The notes under the pieces: generated by a model | The model's input: only the letters and a program-made list of their open reading frames with translations | Databases searched by the model: none | Told to the model about the DNA's origin: nothing | Shown: one piece after another, positions 37,101-43,879 of the stretch | Position numbering within the stretch: the stretch's first letter is position 1 | Layout: each line of letters begins with the position of its first letter | Translations under genes and position numbers: made by a program | Origin: CAIWXH01 sp964555675 | Lineage (GTDB): Bacteria > Chloroflexota > Chloroflexia > Chloroflexales > Chloroflexaceae | Length of the DNA: 45,377 nucleotides | Reading direction: 5' to 3' | Assembly: GCA_964555675.1 (NCBI GenBank) | Contig: CAZKTU010000027.1 | Coordinates: forward strand, 1-45,377

Positions 37101-38582
37101 GACAACAGCTTCACAACCGAGCTGCTGGCGGGCACCTCGCAGAACGTCAGCTTGGCCTACTATACGCCGAACCACTGGGTGGTGGCCGAGCCCTTCAACG
37201 ACCTGAACCGCAATGGCGTGCGTGATACGGGCGAGGGCAAGCTGGTGGGCTGGACGGCGCGCCTGAAGGACGCCGCCGGTAACCAGATCGGCCAGAGCCT
37301 GACTGGCAACGACGGTCGTGTGACCTGGACGATCAAGCCGGGCAGCGCTACGGCGCAGCCCTACAGCATCGAACTGACGGCGCCGACCGCTCCGGCGGGC
37401 AGCATCCAGTTCGTGGCCACCGGGCCTACGATCAAGCAGCTCAGCGTGCAGCCCGGCGACACGGGTGTGGCGCAGGTCGGCTTCGTCCAGACCAGCTCGG
37501 TGGGCGTGCGTGTCTTCGAGGATCACGACCAGGACGGCGTCTGGGACAGCCACGAGGGCGCCCTGGCCAACCGCAACGTGGTCTTCTACGACCGCAACAA
37601 CGCGACTGTGCTGGGCACGGCGACGACTGACGCGAACGGCATGGCTGCCTTCAAGATGACGGCGGGCCGCACCTACTACCTGGAGGTGCTCGCGCCGACC
37701 AGCTGGAAGCGCACCGCTCCGGTGAGCGCCAATGGCGCTGCGATTGCGCGGCTCAAGGTTGTAGCGCCCACCAGCGGCGCGGGCCTCGAGGTGACCTTCG
37801 GCCAGTACAACACCCTGGACACGACTCCGCCGCCCGCGCCGACCCTGAACACCAACCCTGGCAGCTACGACCAGGCTCTGGGCATCACGGTCGACTCGGA
37901 GAGCAACGTGCGCTTCCGCTACACGCTCGACGGGACGGAACCGACGGCGACGACGGGCTACCCGCTGATCGACCCGATGATCACGGTTGCGGCCCCTGGC
38001 GTCACGACCCTCAAGGTGGTGGCGATTGACAAGGCCGGCAACATCAGCCCGGTCACGACGGGCGCGTACACCATCACGTACGCGGCTGCCCCGATCGAGG
38101 CGAGCTTCATCACCAGCGTGAAGGACTGGAGCGTGATGAAGGGTGGCATCGCCGCCGGCTACTCGCACTGGATGGCCTACCTCGGCGACGGCCTCCAGAT
38201 GACGCCGCGCACCAGCCGGCTGTGGGACGGTGCGAAGTGGATGCACATGAGCGATGGCTACGGCAGCCTGACGCTGCCGGCCGGCCAGCGGAGCCTCGCC
38301 AGCATCGAGGTCACTCTGACCGACAAGCACAGCCGCGTGGGCGCCGAGCAGCACATCTACCTCTACAACTACCTGACGGGCCAGTGGGACAGTGTGCTGG
38401 GCCCGATCTGGAAGCCGGACCTGAACTACGCGACCGAGGTCGCCCACGTGGACGTCGATGCGGGCAACTATGTCGATGCAACCACCGGCGAGATGCGGGT
38501 GCGGGTGTATAGCTTCCTGGCCAGCGCGAGCTTCACGGACGGGATTGATCGACTGACGGTGCGCACGCGCTACATCCCGTAG
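31131..38582 (+). CDS. Giant membrane-anchored six-cupredoxin multicopper oxidase with SdrD-like repeats
   Basis: A 2483-residue predicted extracellular copper oxidase. Residues 1-205 hold about five membrane helices. Six cupredoxin domains follow in three pairs (about 210-650, 760-1225, 1255-1675). Domain 2 has H552-I-F-H555-L-H557 and H605-C606-H607-LYP-H611-FAEG-F616: a type 1 site with Phe at the axial position, plus four trinuclear His. Domain 3 has GGH870-I-H872 and TH961-D-H963-H964, the other trinuclear ligands. Domains 4 and 6 keep only H1141/H1146 and H1592/H1599 and lack HCH; domains 1 and 5 keep scattered His (315, 359, 378; 1364, 1422, 1424, 1425). Five SdrD-like B domains with DxNxDG-type calcium loops span about 1700-2225 (for example NDLNGDGLQDLDE, EDHDQDGVWDSHE), then a chitobiase-C-like domain (2231-2320) and an unknown beta domain. 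The start is TTG, after GGGGGGTAAG. Substrate is unknown; Mn(II) is a candidate. Confidence 0.93.
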   Translation: MNHTRKGLTVARQSAIALAMAGVFAYGGGFWLHLIHSAASGGSVEAWLRDATLLVPAALIGVLVGGLLARRVAPQSRLMAVALTAVFASLAAAAAGPFYAWSASQIFAPEQAESFFLCAVAGVDAAGGGFSASTLASDLLLLLPANLLLGLVCALLFALPGRLVALAQHGRRLNTAANRRAAFGAGALAVVALSPFGGMLTVTPAAAAPAMCDASVNPARTYDVVAINVRIPYNRWGDHDPDGMMYALASDESAYKNWFQPLNPNPASPSENRRLRPRPLVIRANAGECVKITLTNKLNATQWGGRLVDPRVSMHAIGVAYNAATSDGGRVGYNPDTTVGIGESVTMYWLAPQKEGIYHFRDTAAPTGSEADSGSMGHGLFGALAVEPAGSRWYDAVTGKELYTQTGDLSGELYIDAMIAPPNGQSFRESIYLSQDENPTVNANGLKVLSYGFNYGTEPEHNRDAERCPDCLGEETSLSSWVYGDPAAVKLASGIGPWRPSWQAEGEADPENCGLGTPGFNADSCWTAAVTRAYRWDRYKLRFGMATSYETHIFHLHANQWKPQPDDTTSTTIDSQTFGPGDAFTADLLGGAGSFAGTVGDSIFHCHLYPHFAEGFWALLRVHDTLEDGSKVNPDGIRVPALAQLPGAGNLEGYVPPSEEQLGRPGYPRFIPGEFGWRAPQPPLGISEQRPENLDADASNDIKDDPTTLEREDLVPSVRMVAGKAIDGVNVDPAFVDRVAIEQQAMTAIYNESAAVDGKFSRGAPKPGAPFADPCPVGTREVTYNVSIIQTQVTYNDAGWFDSQARFLILDETLEAHKDEILAGTYQAEPLFFRINQGDCVNFNLTNRLPNWFGDDAFVQLAQTNMMGGHIHLVKFDVLASDGSSNGWNYQQAAYTQLQTKFKNDILTGDASCSADEATSACRIPMSAASNYTPATQGLWPGQTLHERWWADTELRTIFTHDHHFAALDQNRGQFGALLVEPAGMDFRHPNTGEFYQPINQGGNGPVCGSACNANAAGTKMDVIGPGPKDDFREFGLGIQDFVSLHKPTAWGNEARLQDPAFAINPPKAPEPFPKHNPGTFSVNYRNSPLQERRTRNGQPVDPAYVFSSTVWGDPETPLLEAYAGDPVRFRLIQGSQEEQHTLTIHGMKWRQEPDDPESQYVNSATIGISEAFNAHVPGMSCGWDEDCQGDYLYSGGSNDDIYQGLWGIFRVYGRNRNGLLPLPDTQPQNMQGNVTFKPTGNPPPPANRPGTPCVPGSPTKYFTVVAHNATITYNEYGYHDPYGLLYTVVRPGETFEQAMARNAAKPEPMVLRANEGDCIEVSLHNRIDPSWLNHGLLGVRDGDPNLPTEPAAGTPAGLRVSLHASLVQYDVRGSDGATVGYNKDQTVGPGENIVYRWFADDVTPGELGAISLTEYGDVRGHRHHGLLAGLVIGPRGATYHDPVSGAEVTDGAFVDVRVAGQQDWRDLSVFYQDGLNLRKADGSFVLDPETVKALTETGEVEGGANPLHPAGEGAEQNIGEKGFNYGSEPLPERLGRDAMFATVANPLNGRELADLFSSWVHGDPATPILRAYAGDPVRVRLMQTSDRPRQHIFQIGGHGWLDDPWDANSRYTGGLNGVSVPRSFNLHLPSAGSALQAAGDYRYGSAERTFFESQGLWGIFRVYSPPASSPLHTPSAIEAQDNPYTPGYAPLLPLELATVSATVYGDQNMNAARGNAEGGVAGITVRLKDTAGGVLASNTTDADGNVSFNVRRGVYDLEVVAPAGYSSTSPALLRADVQAENSRVVASYGLAQLVTLTASVINDLNGDGLQDLDESALAGWTVRLHQGNTLLGTAVSAVDGSVSFPELKAGSYKLSAVAPGGWFATTQNPVAVGVNGEDVAVTLGFAAKAGLSVALFNDANQSNGRNSGERNLSDWKVTISGGPADLEPVAITGRTGLNGAITFDNPDPAIDGLLPGVYNVTIAAPRDWRCIGTGVSVNIGLAGATSSCKDNSFTTELLAGTSQNVSLAYYTPNHWVVAEPFNDLNRNGVRDTGEGKLVGWTARLKDAAGNQIGQSLTGNDGRVTWTIKPGSATAQPYSIELTAPTAPAGSIQFVATGPTIKQLSVQPGDTGVAQVGFVQTSSVGVRVFEDHDQDGVWDSHEGALANRNVVFYDRNNATVLGTATTDANGMAAFKMTAGRTYYLEVLAPTSWKRTAPVSANGAAIARLKVVAPTSGAGLEVTFGQYNTLDTTPPPAPTLNTNPGSYDQALGITVDSESNVRFRYTLDGTEPTATTGYPLIDPMITVAAPGVTTLKVVAIDKAGNISPVTTGAYTITYAAAPIEASFITSVKDWSVMKGGIAAGYSHWMAYLGDGLQMTPRTSRLWDGAKWMHMSDGYGSLTLPAGQRSLASIEVTLTDKHSRVGAEQHIYLYNYLTGQWDSVLGPIWKPDLNYATEVAHVDVDAGNYVDATTGEMRVRVYSFLASASFTDGIDRLTVRTRYIP

Positions 38583-38593
38583 TGCGGGCCTGG

Positions 38594-38629
38594 GGTCGAG
38601 CGTCGACGCCTGGCGTCGACGCTCGGACC
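38594..38629 (+). terminator. Hairpin terminator after the giant oxidase
   Basis: GGTC, then GAGCGTCGACGC-CTG-GCGTCGACGCTC (12 perfect pairs), then G and GACC, followed by AATTCTT. It lies 12 bases after the stop; the T-run is weak but the stem is very strong. Confidence 0.65.
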
Positions 38630-38713
38630 AATTCTTGCGATAGATTGCGCTGCCCGTAACTAGTCAGGCTCTATTCCGTTTGAGGTAGTAGACCCAATCT
38701 CGATGAGGAAGCG

Positions 38714-40228
38714 ATGGTCATCAGAGGTTCGTACCTGAAGACCCTGTCCGCGCAGCGCCGGACGTTCAGGCTGGCTGCTGTTGATTGGCGGGGCGTGGCC
38801 GCCTTCGGCCTGCCATTTCTCCTCTACGTCCTCACACTGGCGCCGACGATCTACAACCTTGACAGCGCCGAGTTGACGACGGCGGCCGCCACCGGCGGTC
38901 TGACCCGAGCTACGGGATACCCGCTCTACCTGATGCTCGGGTGGCTATGGGCGCATCTGCCGATCGGGGATGTTGGCTATAGGCTCAACTTGCTCTCGGC
39001 GGTCTGTGGGGCGGCCACGGTGTACCTGGGCGACAGGATCCTGCGGCGCCTCGCCGTCGGCACCTGGGCCAGCCTGGGGGCCCTGGGGCTGCTGGCGACG
39101 GCGCCCTTCTTCTGGGGGCTGGCGCTGGTCGCCGAGGTCTACACCATGCACACCGCCCTGATGGCCGGGGTGGTCCTGCTGCTGTTGCGCTGGCGCGAGC
39201 AGCCGACGGCTCTACGGCTGGGGCAAGTCGCCCTGCTGGGTGGCCTGAGCATGGGGCACCATCTGGCGACGGCCCTGCTGGTGCCGGGGTGTCTGGCCTT
39301 TGTGCTGGGAACGGCGCCGCGACAGGTCATGCGCCCGCGCTCGCTGGCGGCGATGGTCCTGGGCGGCCTGGCCGGTCTGGCAGTTTACCTCTACCTGCCG
39401 ATTCGCTCGCTGGGCGCCCCTGCCTTCAACTACGTCGGCATGTACGACGCCGCGGGGGTGTTCCGGCCGGTAAATCTGTGGGTGCCGGCCAACCTCTGGT
39501 GGCTGGTGAGCGGGCGGCAGTTCTCCGAGCAGATGCTCGGCTACGACGCCGCCGGCTGGGTAAATGAGGCCCTCGGGTTCGGCGAGCAGCTCTTCCGCAG
39601 CTTCTTCGCCGTGGGCATCGGGCCGGGGCTGCTTGGCCTGATTGTGTTGCTGCGACGGGACCGCTGGTTGGGGCTGAGCCTGTTGCTGATGTTCCTGCTG
39701 AACGCAGGGTTCTACATCGGCTACAGGGTCGTTGACAAGCAGACGATGTATCTGCCGGCCTACCTGGTGTGGGCGCTCTGGGCAGGCATCGGTTACCAAC
39801 AGCTCGTGGACTGGATCCGCCAGGATGGGCGGTCGCGCCTCGAGACGCTGTTCTTGAAAGGGGTCCTCCTGGGGGCAGTTGTGGCTGCCCTGGCCTGGAA
39901 TTTGCCGTTGGCCGACCGCTCGCACGATTGGAGCGCGCGAGAGCGGGGCGAGGCCGTTCTGGCGACAGTCGAGCCGAATGGCCTGGTGTTCGGCTGGTGG
40001 GAGACTGTGCCACTGGTCGAGTATCACCAGCTCGTCGAAGGTCGGCGACCCGACATTATTGCGATCAATCGTTTCCTGATCACACCTGACGACATGCTAG
40101 CCCTGATCGAGAACGAGATGCAGGTTCGGCCGGTCTATATCGATGTCCCGACTGCCGAGCTGCTGCGCCGCTACAGCGTCGAGCCGGCAGGACCGATCTA
40201 CCGCCTAGGCCCACGGGCTCAGCCCTGA
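38714..40228 (+). CDS. DUF2723 membrane protein, glycosyltransferase-like
   Basis: A 504-residue polytopic membrane protein with about ten helices. The DUF2723 signature is at the start of the first outside loop: TLAPTIYNLDSAELTTAAAT followed by GLTRATGYPLYLMLGWLW, with acidic residues (Asp, Glu) in the position where GT-C fold mannosyltransferases keep their catalytic acid. Later segments LVAEVYTMHTALM and GGLSMGHHLATAL are also typical. Family members are thought to transfer sugars from a polyprenyl carrier to secreted proteins. GAGGAAGCG precedes the ATG. The position just after the giant secreted oxidase suggests it could glycosylate that protein or its neighbours, by inference only. Confidence 0.88.
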   Translation: MVIRGSYLKTLSAQRRTFRLAAVDWRGVAAFGLPFLLYVLTLAPTIYNLDSAELTTAAATGGLTRATGYPLYLMLGWLWAHLPIGDVGYRLNLLSAVCGAATVYLGDRILRRLAVGTWASLGALGLLATAPFFWGLALVAEVYTMHTALMAGVVLLLLRWREQPTALRLGQVALLGGLSMGHHLATALLVPGCLAFVLGTAPRQVMRPRSLAAMVLGGLAGLAVYLYLPIRSLGAPAFNYVGMYDAAGVFRPVNLWVPANLWWLVSGRQFSEQMLGYDAAGWVNEALGFGEQLFRSFFAVGIGPGLLGLIVLLRRDRWLGLSLLLMFLLNAGFYIGYRVVDKQTMYLPAYLVWALWAGIGYQQLVDWIRQDGRSRLETLFLKGVLLGAVVAALAWNLPLADRSHDWSARERGEAVLATVEPNGLVFGWWETVPLVEYHQLVEGRRPDIIAINRFLITPDDMLALIENEMQVRPVYIDVPTAELLRRYSVEPAGPIYRLGPRAQP

Positions 40229-40246
40229 TTGGGCGTCCGTACTGAC

Positions 40247-40258
40247 CATGACGTCATG
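40247..40258. promoter_or_regulatory. Perfect 12-bp palindrome before the small secreted protein
   Basis: CATGACGTCATG lies 18 bases before the ATG at 40276, in the 47-base gap. A dimeric regulator could bind it, but a 12-bp palindrome could also be chance; no -10/-35 is obvious. Confidence 0.3.
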
Positions 40259-40275
40259 TTAGAATGGGGTGTCTC

Positions 40276-40776
40276 ATGCAGTCCAGGAAACGATTTGCGC
40301 TTGCGCTGGTGATTATGCTTTCGGGGTTCCTCCTCGTTCCGTTCGTCGCGCTGCCGAAGGAGAGCTTTCGGTGGCAGCAGTTCGCAGGGGCCTACGGCGC
40401 CGAGGAGGCCATCGGTAGCAACCACGCCGATGGCGGCCCGGGCAGCTACTTCTTGATCAGCGGGTTCGGCTTCACGCCCGGGGCGACGCTGAGCCTCAAG
40501 GTCAACGGCAAGGTGATCGGCACGGTGGTCGTCGACGCCAAAGGCGAGTTCAGGGTTCAGCTCAGCACGGCCGGCGTCGGAGAGGGCAGGTACGTGATTG
40601 CTGTGGATGACGGCTCGGCCGCTGCCCTGGCGGCAGTGCTGGCCTCGACCAGCTTCGACGTGATCGAGGGCGCCGCGCTGCGCGGCCCGACCGAGGGTGT
40701 GGCCACCTTGACCGTGCCGAACCTGCCGGCGGGTCTGGGCGATGTGAAGTCCTGGCTGCCCCTGGTTGCGAAGTAA
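40276..40776 (+). CDS. Small secreted beta protein ending in SWLPLVAK
   Basis: A 166-residue exported protein. A signal peptide (MQSRKRFALALVIMLSGFLL) is followed by a short linker and an Ig-like beta domain: SYFLISGFGFTPGATLSLKV, GKVIGTVVVDAKGEFRVQLS, EGRYVIAVDD. This pattern matches IPT/TIG-like or carboxypeptidase-regulatory-like folds. The protein ends DVKSWLPLVAK; short C-termini of the form (Y/W)LPL(V/I) occur, from general knowledge, on many secreted Chloroflexota proteins. I chose ATG 40276 with GGGGTG 6 bases upstream over ATG 40264, which lacks a ribosome site. The function is unknown. Confidence 0.8.
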   Translation: MQSRKRFALALVIMLSGFLLVPFVALPKESFRWQQFAGAYGAEEAIGSNHADGGPGSYFLISGFGFTPGATLSLKVNGKVIGTVVVDAKGEFRVQLSTAGVGEGRYVIAVDDGSAAALAAVLASTSFDVIEGAALRGPTEGVATLTVPNLPAGLGDVKSWLPLVAK

Positions 40777-40822
40777 GACCTGGCTCGTAACCGAGGTACG
40801 GTCTTCGCCGCTGCCTGTGGCG

Positions 40823-40885
40823 GGGGTACGGGGCCTCGGGTCTGGCAGCGGGTGGATGTGGGGGGCCTAGCCCTCCACGCCTCCC
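40823..40885 (+). repeat. Dispersed palindromic element, copy B
   Basis: This 63-base segment after the small secreted protein repeats the element at 7581-7644: GGGGTACGGGGCCTC, a variable stretch, GGTGGATGTGG, GGGCC and CCCTCCAC in the same order and spacing. The big palindrome is less perfect here. Both copies lie just downstream of a gene in that gene's orientation. Confidence 0.78.
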
Positions 40886-40958
40886 TCGAGCTAGCTATAC
40901 CCCCCCTCCTCTGAGGCGCCTGCAAAGCCGGCTCGGGGGAGGGGGGAGATTCTGCACT

Positions 40959-42131
40959 ATGGCCGGTGAGGCGACGATAACCTGGGGTCGGCTCCGGGCG
41001 GCGCGCTGGGTCTGGGCGCCGGCCCTGGCCTTCGCCATCACGCGACTGGCGATTGGCCTGGCCGCCTATTTCGGGGCGGCTCTGCTGCCCGACGGCCCCA
41101 ACATCTACCACCTGCGCGGGACTGACAATCTGCTGCTCGACGTCTTCGCGAGCCGATGGGATACCGGTTTCTACATCAGCATCGCGGAGGAAGGCTACAA
41201 GAACGAGGGGGTGCCCTTCCCCTCGACGGCCTTCTGGCCGCTGCTGCCGCTGGCGATGCGGGCCGTCGGCGCCCTGACCGGCGATGTTGCGATCGCCGGC
41301 GTGCTGGTCGCGAACCTGGCCCTGCTCGGCGCGATGATGCTGCTCTACAGACTGGTCGATGGCGAGTGGGGCGAGGAGGTCGCGACGCGCAGCGTCTGGT
41401 ATATGTTGATCTACCCGGCCTCGTTCTTCGGCTCGGCGATCTACACCGAGTCGCTCTTCTTGCTGTTCGCGATCGGCTCGCTGTACCTGGCCCGGCGCGG
41501 CTACTGGGAGAGCGCTGGCCTGCTGGGTGCGGCGGGGGCGGCGACCCGGCTGGTGGGCATTATTCTGGCCCCGGTGTTGCTGGCCGAGTGGTGGCGGCAG
41601 CGGCGCGCCGGGCCTCCCCGTCCATCGCTCGTTGCGGCCCTCGCCGCCGGCCTGGTGCCGCTGGGCACGGCGGCCTATATGCTCTACCTGCACCTGCAGT
41701 TCGGCGACGCACTGGCCTTCGTCCATGCTTCGGCGGCCTGGGAGCGTGAGCCCCGCTCGCCCCTGGGCCTGATCGGCGAGCTCATGGCTGCCCCCGAGGG
41801 CGGCTGGCCACTGGCGCTGCTGTCAGGGCGATTTCGGCTCGGCGACTGGATCGACCTGCTGGCCGTGGCCTTCTTCCTGGCCCTGGGCGTGCGGCTGCTG
41901 TTCGAGCGGCGCTGGCCCGACGGCCTGCTGGTCACTTTGGGCGTGCTGATGCCGCTGAGCTCGGGGCTGCTGATGAGCCAGCGCCGCTATATGTGGGTGC
42001 TGTTCCCGGCGTTTGTGCTGCTGGCGCGCTGGGGGGGTAGGCCGTGGGTCGACCGGCTGATCACGGCCGTGTCGCTGACGCTGCTGGCCCTCTTTACGGC
42101 ACTGTTTGCGAATGGCTACTGGGTAGGCTGA
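40959..42131 (+). CDS. PIG-V-like membrane mannosyltransferase
   Basis: A 390-residue polytopic protein with about nine helices. The first outside loop has FASRWDTGFYISIAEEGY, the WDxxxY motif of the PIG-V (mannosyltransferase 2) family in which the Asp is the proposed catalytic acid of this GT-C glycosyltransferase, followed by FPSTAFWPLLPLAMR. Later family-like segments are YPASFFGSAIYTESLFLLF and LSSGLLMSQRRYMWVLFPAF. In bacteria such proteins are predicted to mannosylate cell-surface lipids or proteins from a polyprenyl donor. GGGGGAG lies upstream of the ATG. CopC-CopD follows 11 bases downstream, so they are likely co-transcribed. Confidence 0.87.
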   Translation: MAGEATITWGRLRAARWVWAPALAFAITRLAIGLAAYFGAALLPDGPNIYHLRGTDNLLLDVFASRWDTGFYISIAEEGYKNEGVPFPSTAFWPLLPLAMRAVGALTGDVAIAGVLVANLALLGAMMLLYRLVDGEWGEEVATRSVWYMLIYPASFFGSAIYTESLFLLFAIGSLYLARRGYWESAGLLGAAGAATRLVGIILAPVLLAEWWRQRRAGPPRPSLVAALAAGLVPLGTAAYMLYLHLQFGDALAFVHASAAWEREPRSPLGLIGELMAAPEGGWPLALLSGRFRLGDWIDLLAVAFFLALGVRLLFERRWPDGLLVTLGVLMPLSSGLLMSQRRYMWVLFPAFVLLARWGGRPWVDRLITAVSLTLLALFTALFANGYWVG

Positions 42132-42142
42132 GGAGGCGAGCC

Positions 42143-43876
42143 GTGGGCTCTGCGCTGTGTTGCGGGGGGCCTGCGATGGCGCGGCGCCTGCCCTTGCTTG
42201 TCCTGGTCGCCCTGGCAGCGTTGATGTTTGGGCCGACACCAGTCGCCGCCCACCCGCTGCTCGTGCTTGCGGAGCCCGCCCCCGGCGCCCTGCTGGTCCT
42301 GGCGCCCAGCAAGGTGCTGCTGGAGTTCAGCGAGCGCCTGGAGCCAGGGTTCAGTCGCCTGCAGCTGCTCGACGCGGACGGGCGGGTGGTGGCCGAGACG
42401 TCCGAGGTCAACCCGGTGCGCCCGGTGCGCCTGCTGCTCGAGCTCGGGCCGCTGCCGCAGGGAGCCTATGTGGCGGCCTGGCGGGCCCGCTCGGCTGAGA
42501 ATGGGCAGGTCACGGAGGGGCTCATCCCGTTTGGGGTGGGCGTGTCGGCCGATCTGGCCGCGGCCCTGCCCGCGCCGGGCGCGTCTGGGCCGGCCCTCGC
42601 GCCGCCCGAGCCGCTTGCCGCCCTGGGGCGCTGGCTGGCCCTGACGGGCGCAGCCCTTGCCGTCGGGTCGCTGGCCTTCGGGCTGCTGGTCTGGCGCCCG
42701 GCCTGGCGGGCCGCAGCATACCCTGAGCAGGAGGCCGCGCGACGCGCTGCGGAGGTCGACAGGCTGATGGCAGCGGCTCTGGGCCGGCTGACCGTGGGCG
42801 GAGCCACCCTGGTGGCGATCTCGACGCCGCTGATCTTGTTTGGCCAGGCCCTCGCTGTAACTGGGCCAGGGGAGGCGCCCCTGGCTGCGCTGCCGGGTCT
42901 GTTTGGGGGGACAGCCGGCCTGCTGACGGCCGGAAGGCTGCTGATGGCGCTCGCGCTCGCGGCCCTGGCCCTCGATCTCCCGAGCCTCGGGGTGGGCGCG
43001 GCGCGAGGCTGGTGGGTCTGCCTGGCCCTCGGGGCGTTTCTGCTGCTGACCTTCCCGCTGACGGGCCATGCAGCTACGGCGGGGGCGCCGGCCGTCGCGG
43101 TTGGTTTCCTCCACGTGGCGGCCGCGGCCCTCTGGGTGGGCGGGCTGCCCGGCCTATTCGTCGCGGCGGGCGTCACGCGGGAGACCAGCTATGTGGGGCC
43201 AGAGCTGATGGCCCTGGTCCGGCGCTTCACGCCTGTGGCGCTCGTCGCGGCGGGGGTCGCCGGGCTGTCCGGCGCCGCGGCGGCCCCGGCCCTGGTGGGC
43301 TCGCCGGATCTGCTGACGACGACCACCTACGGGCGGGCGCTGCTGGTGAAGCTGGGGCTCGCAACGGCGATGGTCGCCCTGGCGGGGCTCTACCTGGTGC
43401 TGGCAGGCCGGCGGCGGAGGCATGATCGGCCGACGGGAGGCGCGCTCAGGCCGGCGCTGGGCGTCGGTTTGGGGGTGGCCCTGGCGCTGCTGGCGGCGGC
43501 GGCTACCCTGCCGAGCACGGCGCCGAGCAAGGTGGCCTGGGAGGCGCAACAGCAGCTTGGTCGCCGCCTAGAGGCCCGGGTCGGAGGGGTCGGCCTGACG
43601 CTCTGGGTGAAGGCGGGCCAGGCGGGCGATACGCTGCTGGCTCTCGACGTGGCCGACGGGCGGGCCGGTGGCGAACCTACGGTGACGCTGCGTCTCGCGC
43701 CGCCTGGGAATGGGACGGCGGCCCGGGAGTTGGAAGCCGAGGCCGCCGGGGACGGGCGCTACCTGGCGCGGGGCAGTCTCTTTCCTCTGGCGGGGTCCTG
43801 GGAGGTGGAGGCGACTGTGCGGCGGGCGGGGCTCGAGGAGGTGCGGCAGCGGTTCGTGGTGGAGGTCGAGGAGTGA
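42143..43876 (+). CDS. CopC-CopD fusion copper protein with C-terminal beta domain
   Basis: A 577-residue copper-handling membrane protein, similar in layout to YcnJ. After a signal peptide ending VAAH, the CopC domain begins HPLLVLAEPAPGALL, so the mature N-terminal His can bind copper, and continues VLLEFSERLEPGFS. About eight membrane helices form a CopD domain with LTGHAATAG and GFLHVAAAALWVGGLPGLF, whose His are conserved for copper transfer. The last 110 residues are a beta domain resembling YtkA/FixH-like folds. Start: GTG 42143 has AGGAGG exactly 6 bases upstream; ATG 42176 is the alternative and would give a more ordinary signal peptide. Copper supply for the nearby copper oxidase is the obvious role, inferred from family and position. 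Confidence 0.9.
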   Translation: MGSALCCGGPAMARRLPLLVLVALAALMFGPTPVAAHPLLVLAEPAPGALLVLAPSKVLLEFSERLEPGFSRLQLLDADGRVVAETSEVNPVRPVRLLLELGPLPQGAYVAAWRARSAENGQVTEGLIPFGVGVSADLAAALPAPGASGPALAPPEPLAALGRWLALTGAALAVGSLAFGLLVWRPAWRAAAYPEQEAARRAAEVDRLMAAALGRLTVGGATLVAISTPLILFGQALAVTGPGEAPLAALPGLFGGTAGLLTAGRLLMALALAALALDLPSLGVGAARGWWVCLALGAFLLLTFPLTGHAATAGAPAVAVGFLHVAAAALWVGGLPGLFVAAGVTRETSYVGPELMALVRRFTPVALVAAGVAGLSGAAAAPALVGSPDLLTTTTYGRALLVKLGLATAMVALAGLYLVLAGRRRRHDRPTGGALRPALGVGLGVALALLAAAATLPSTAPSKVAWEAQQQLGRRLEARVGGVGLTLWVKAGQAGDTLLALDVADGRAGGEPTVTLRLAPPGNGTAARELEAEAAGDGRYLARGSLFPLAGSWEVEATVRRAGLEEVRQRFVVEVEE

Positions 43877-43879
43877 GCC

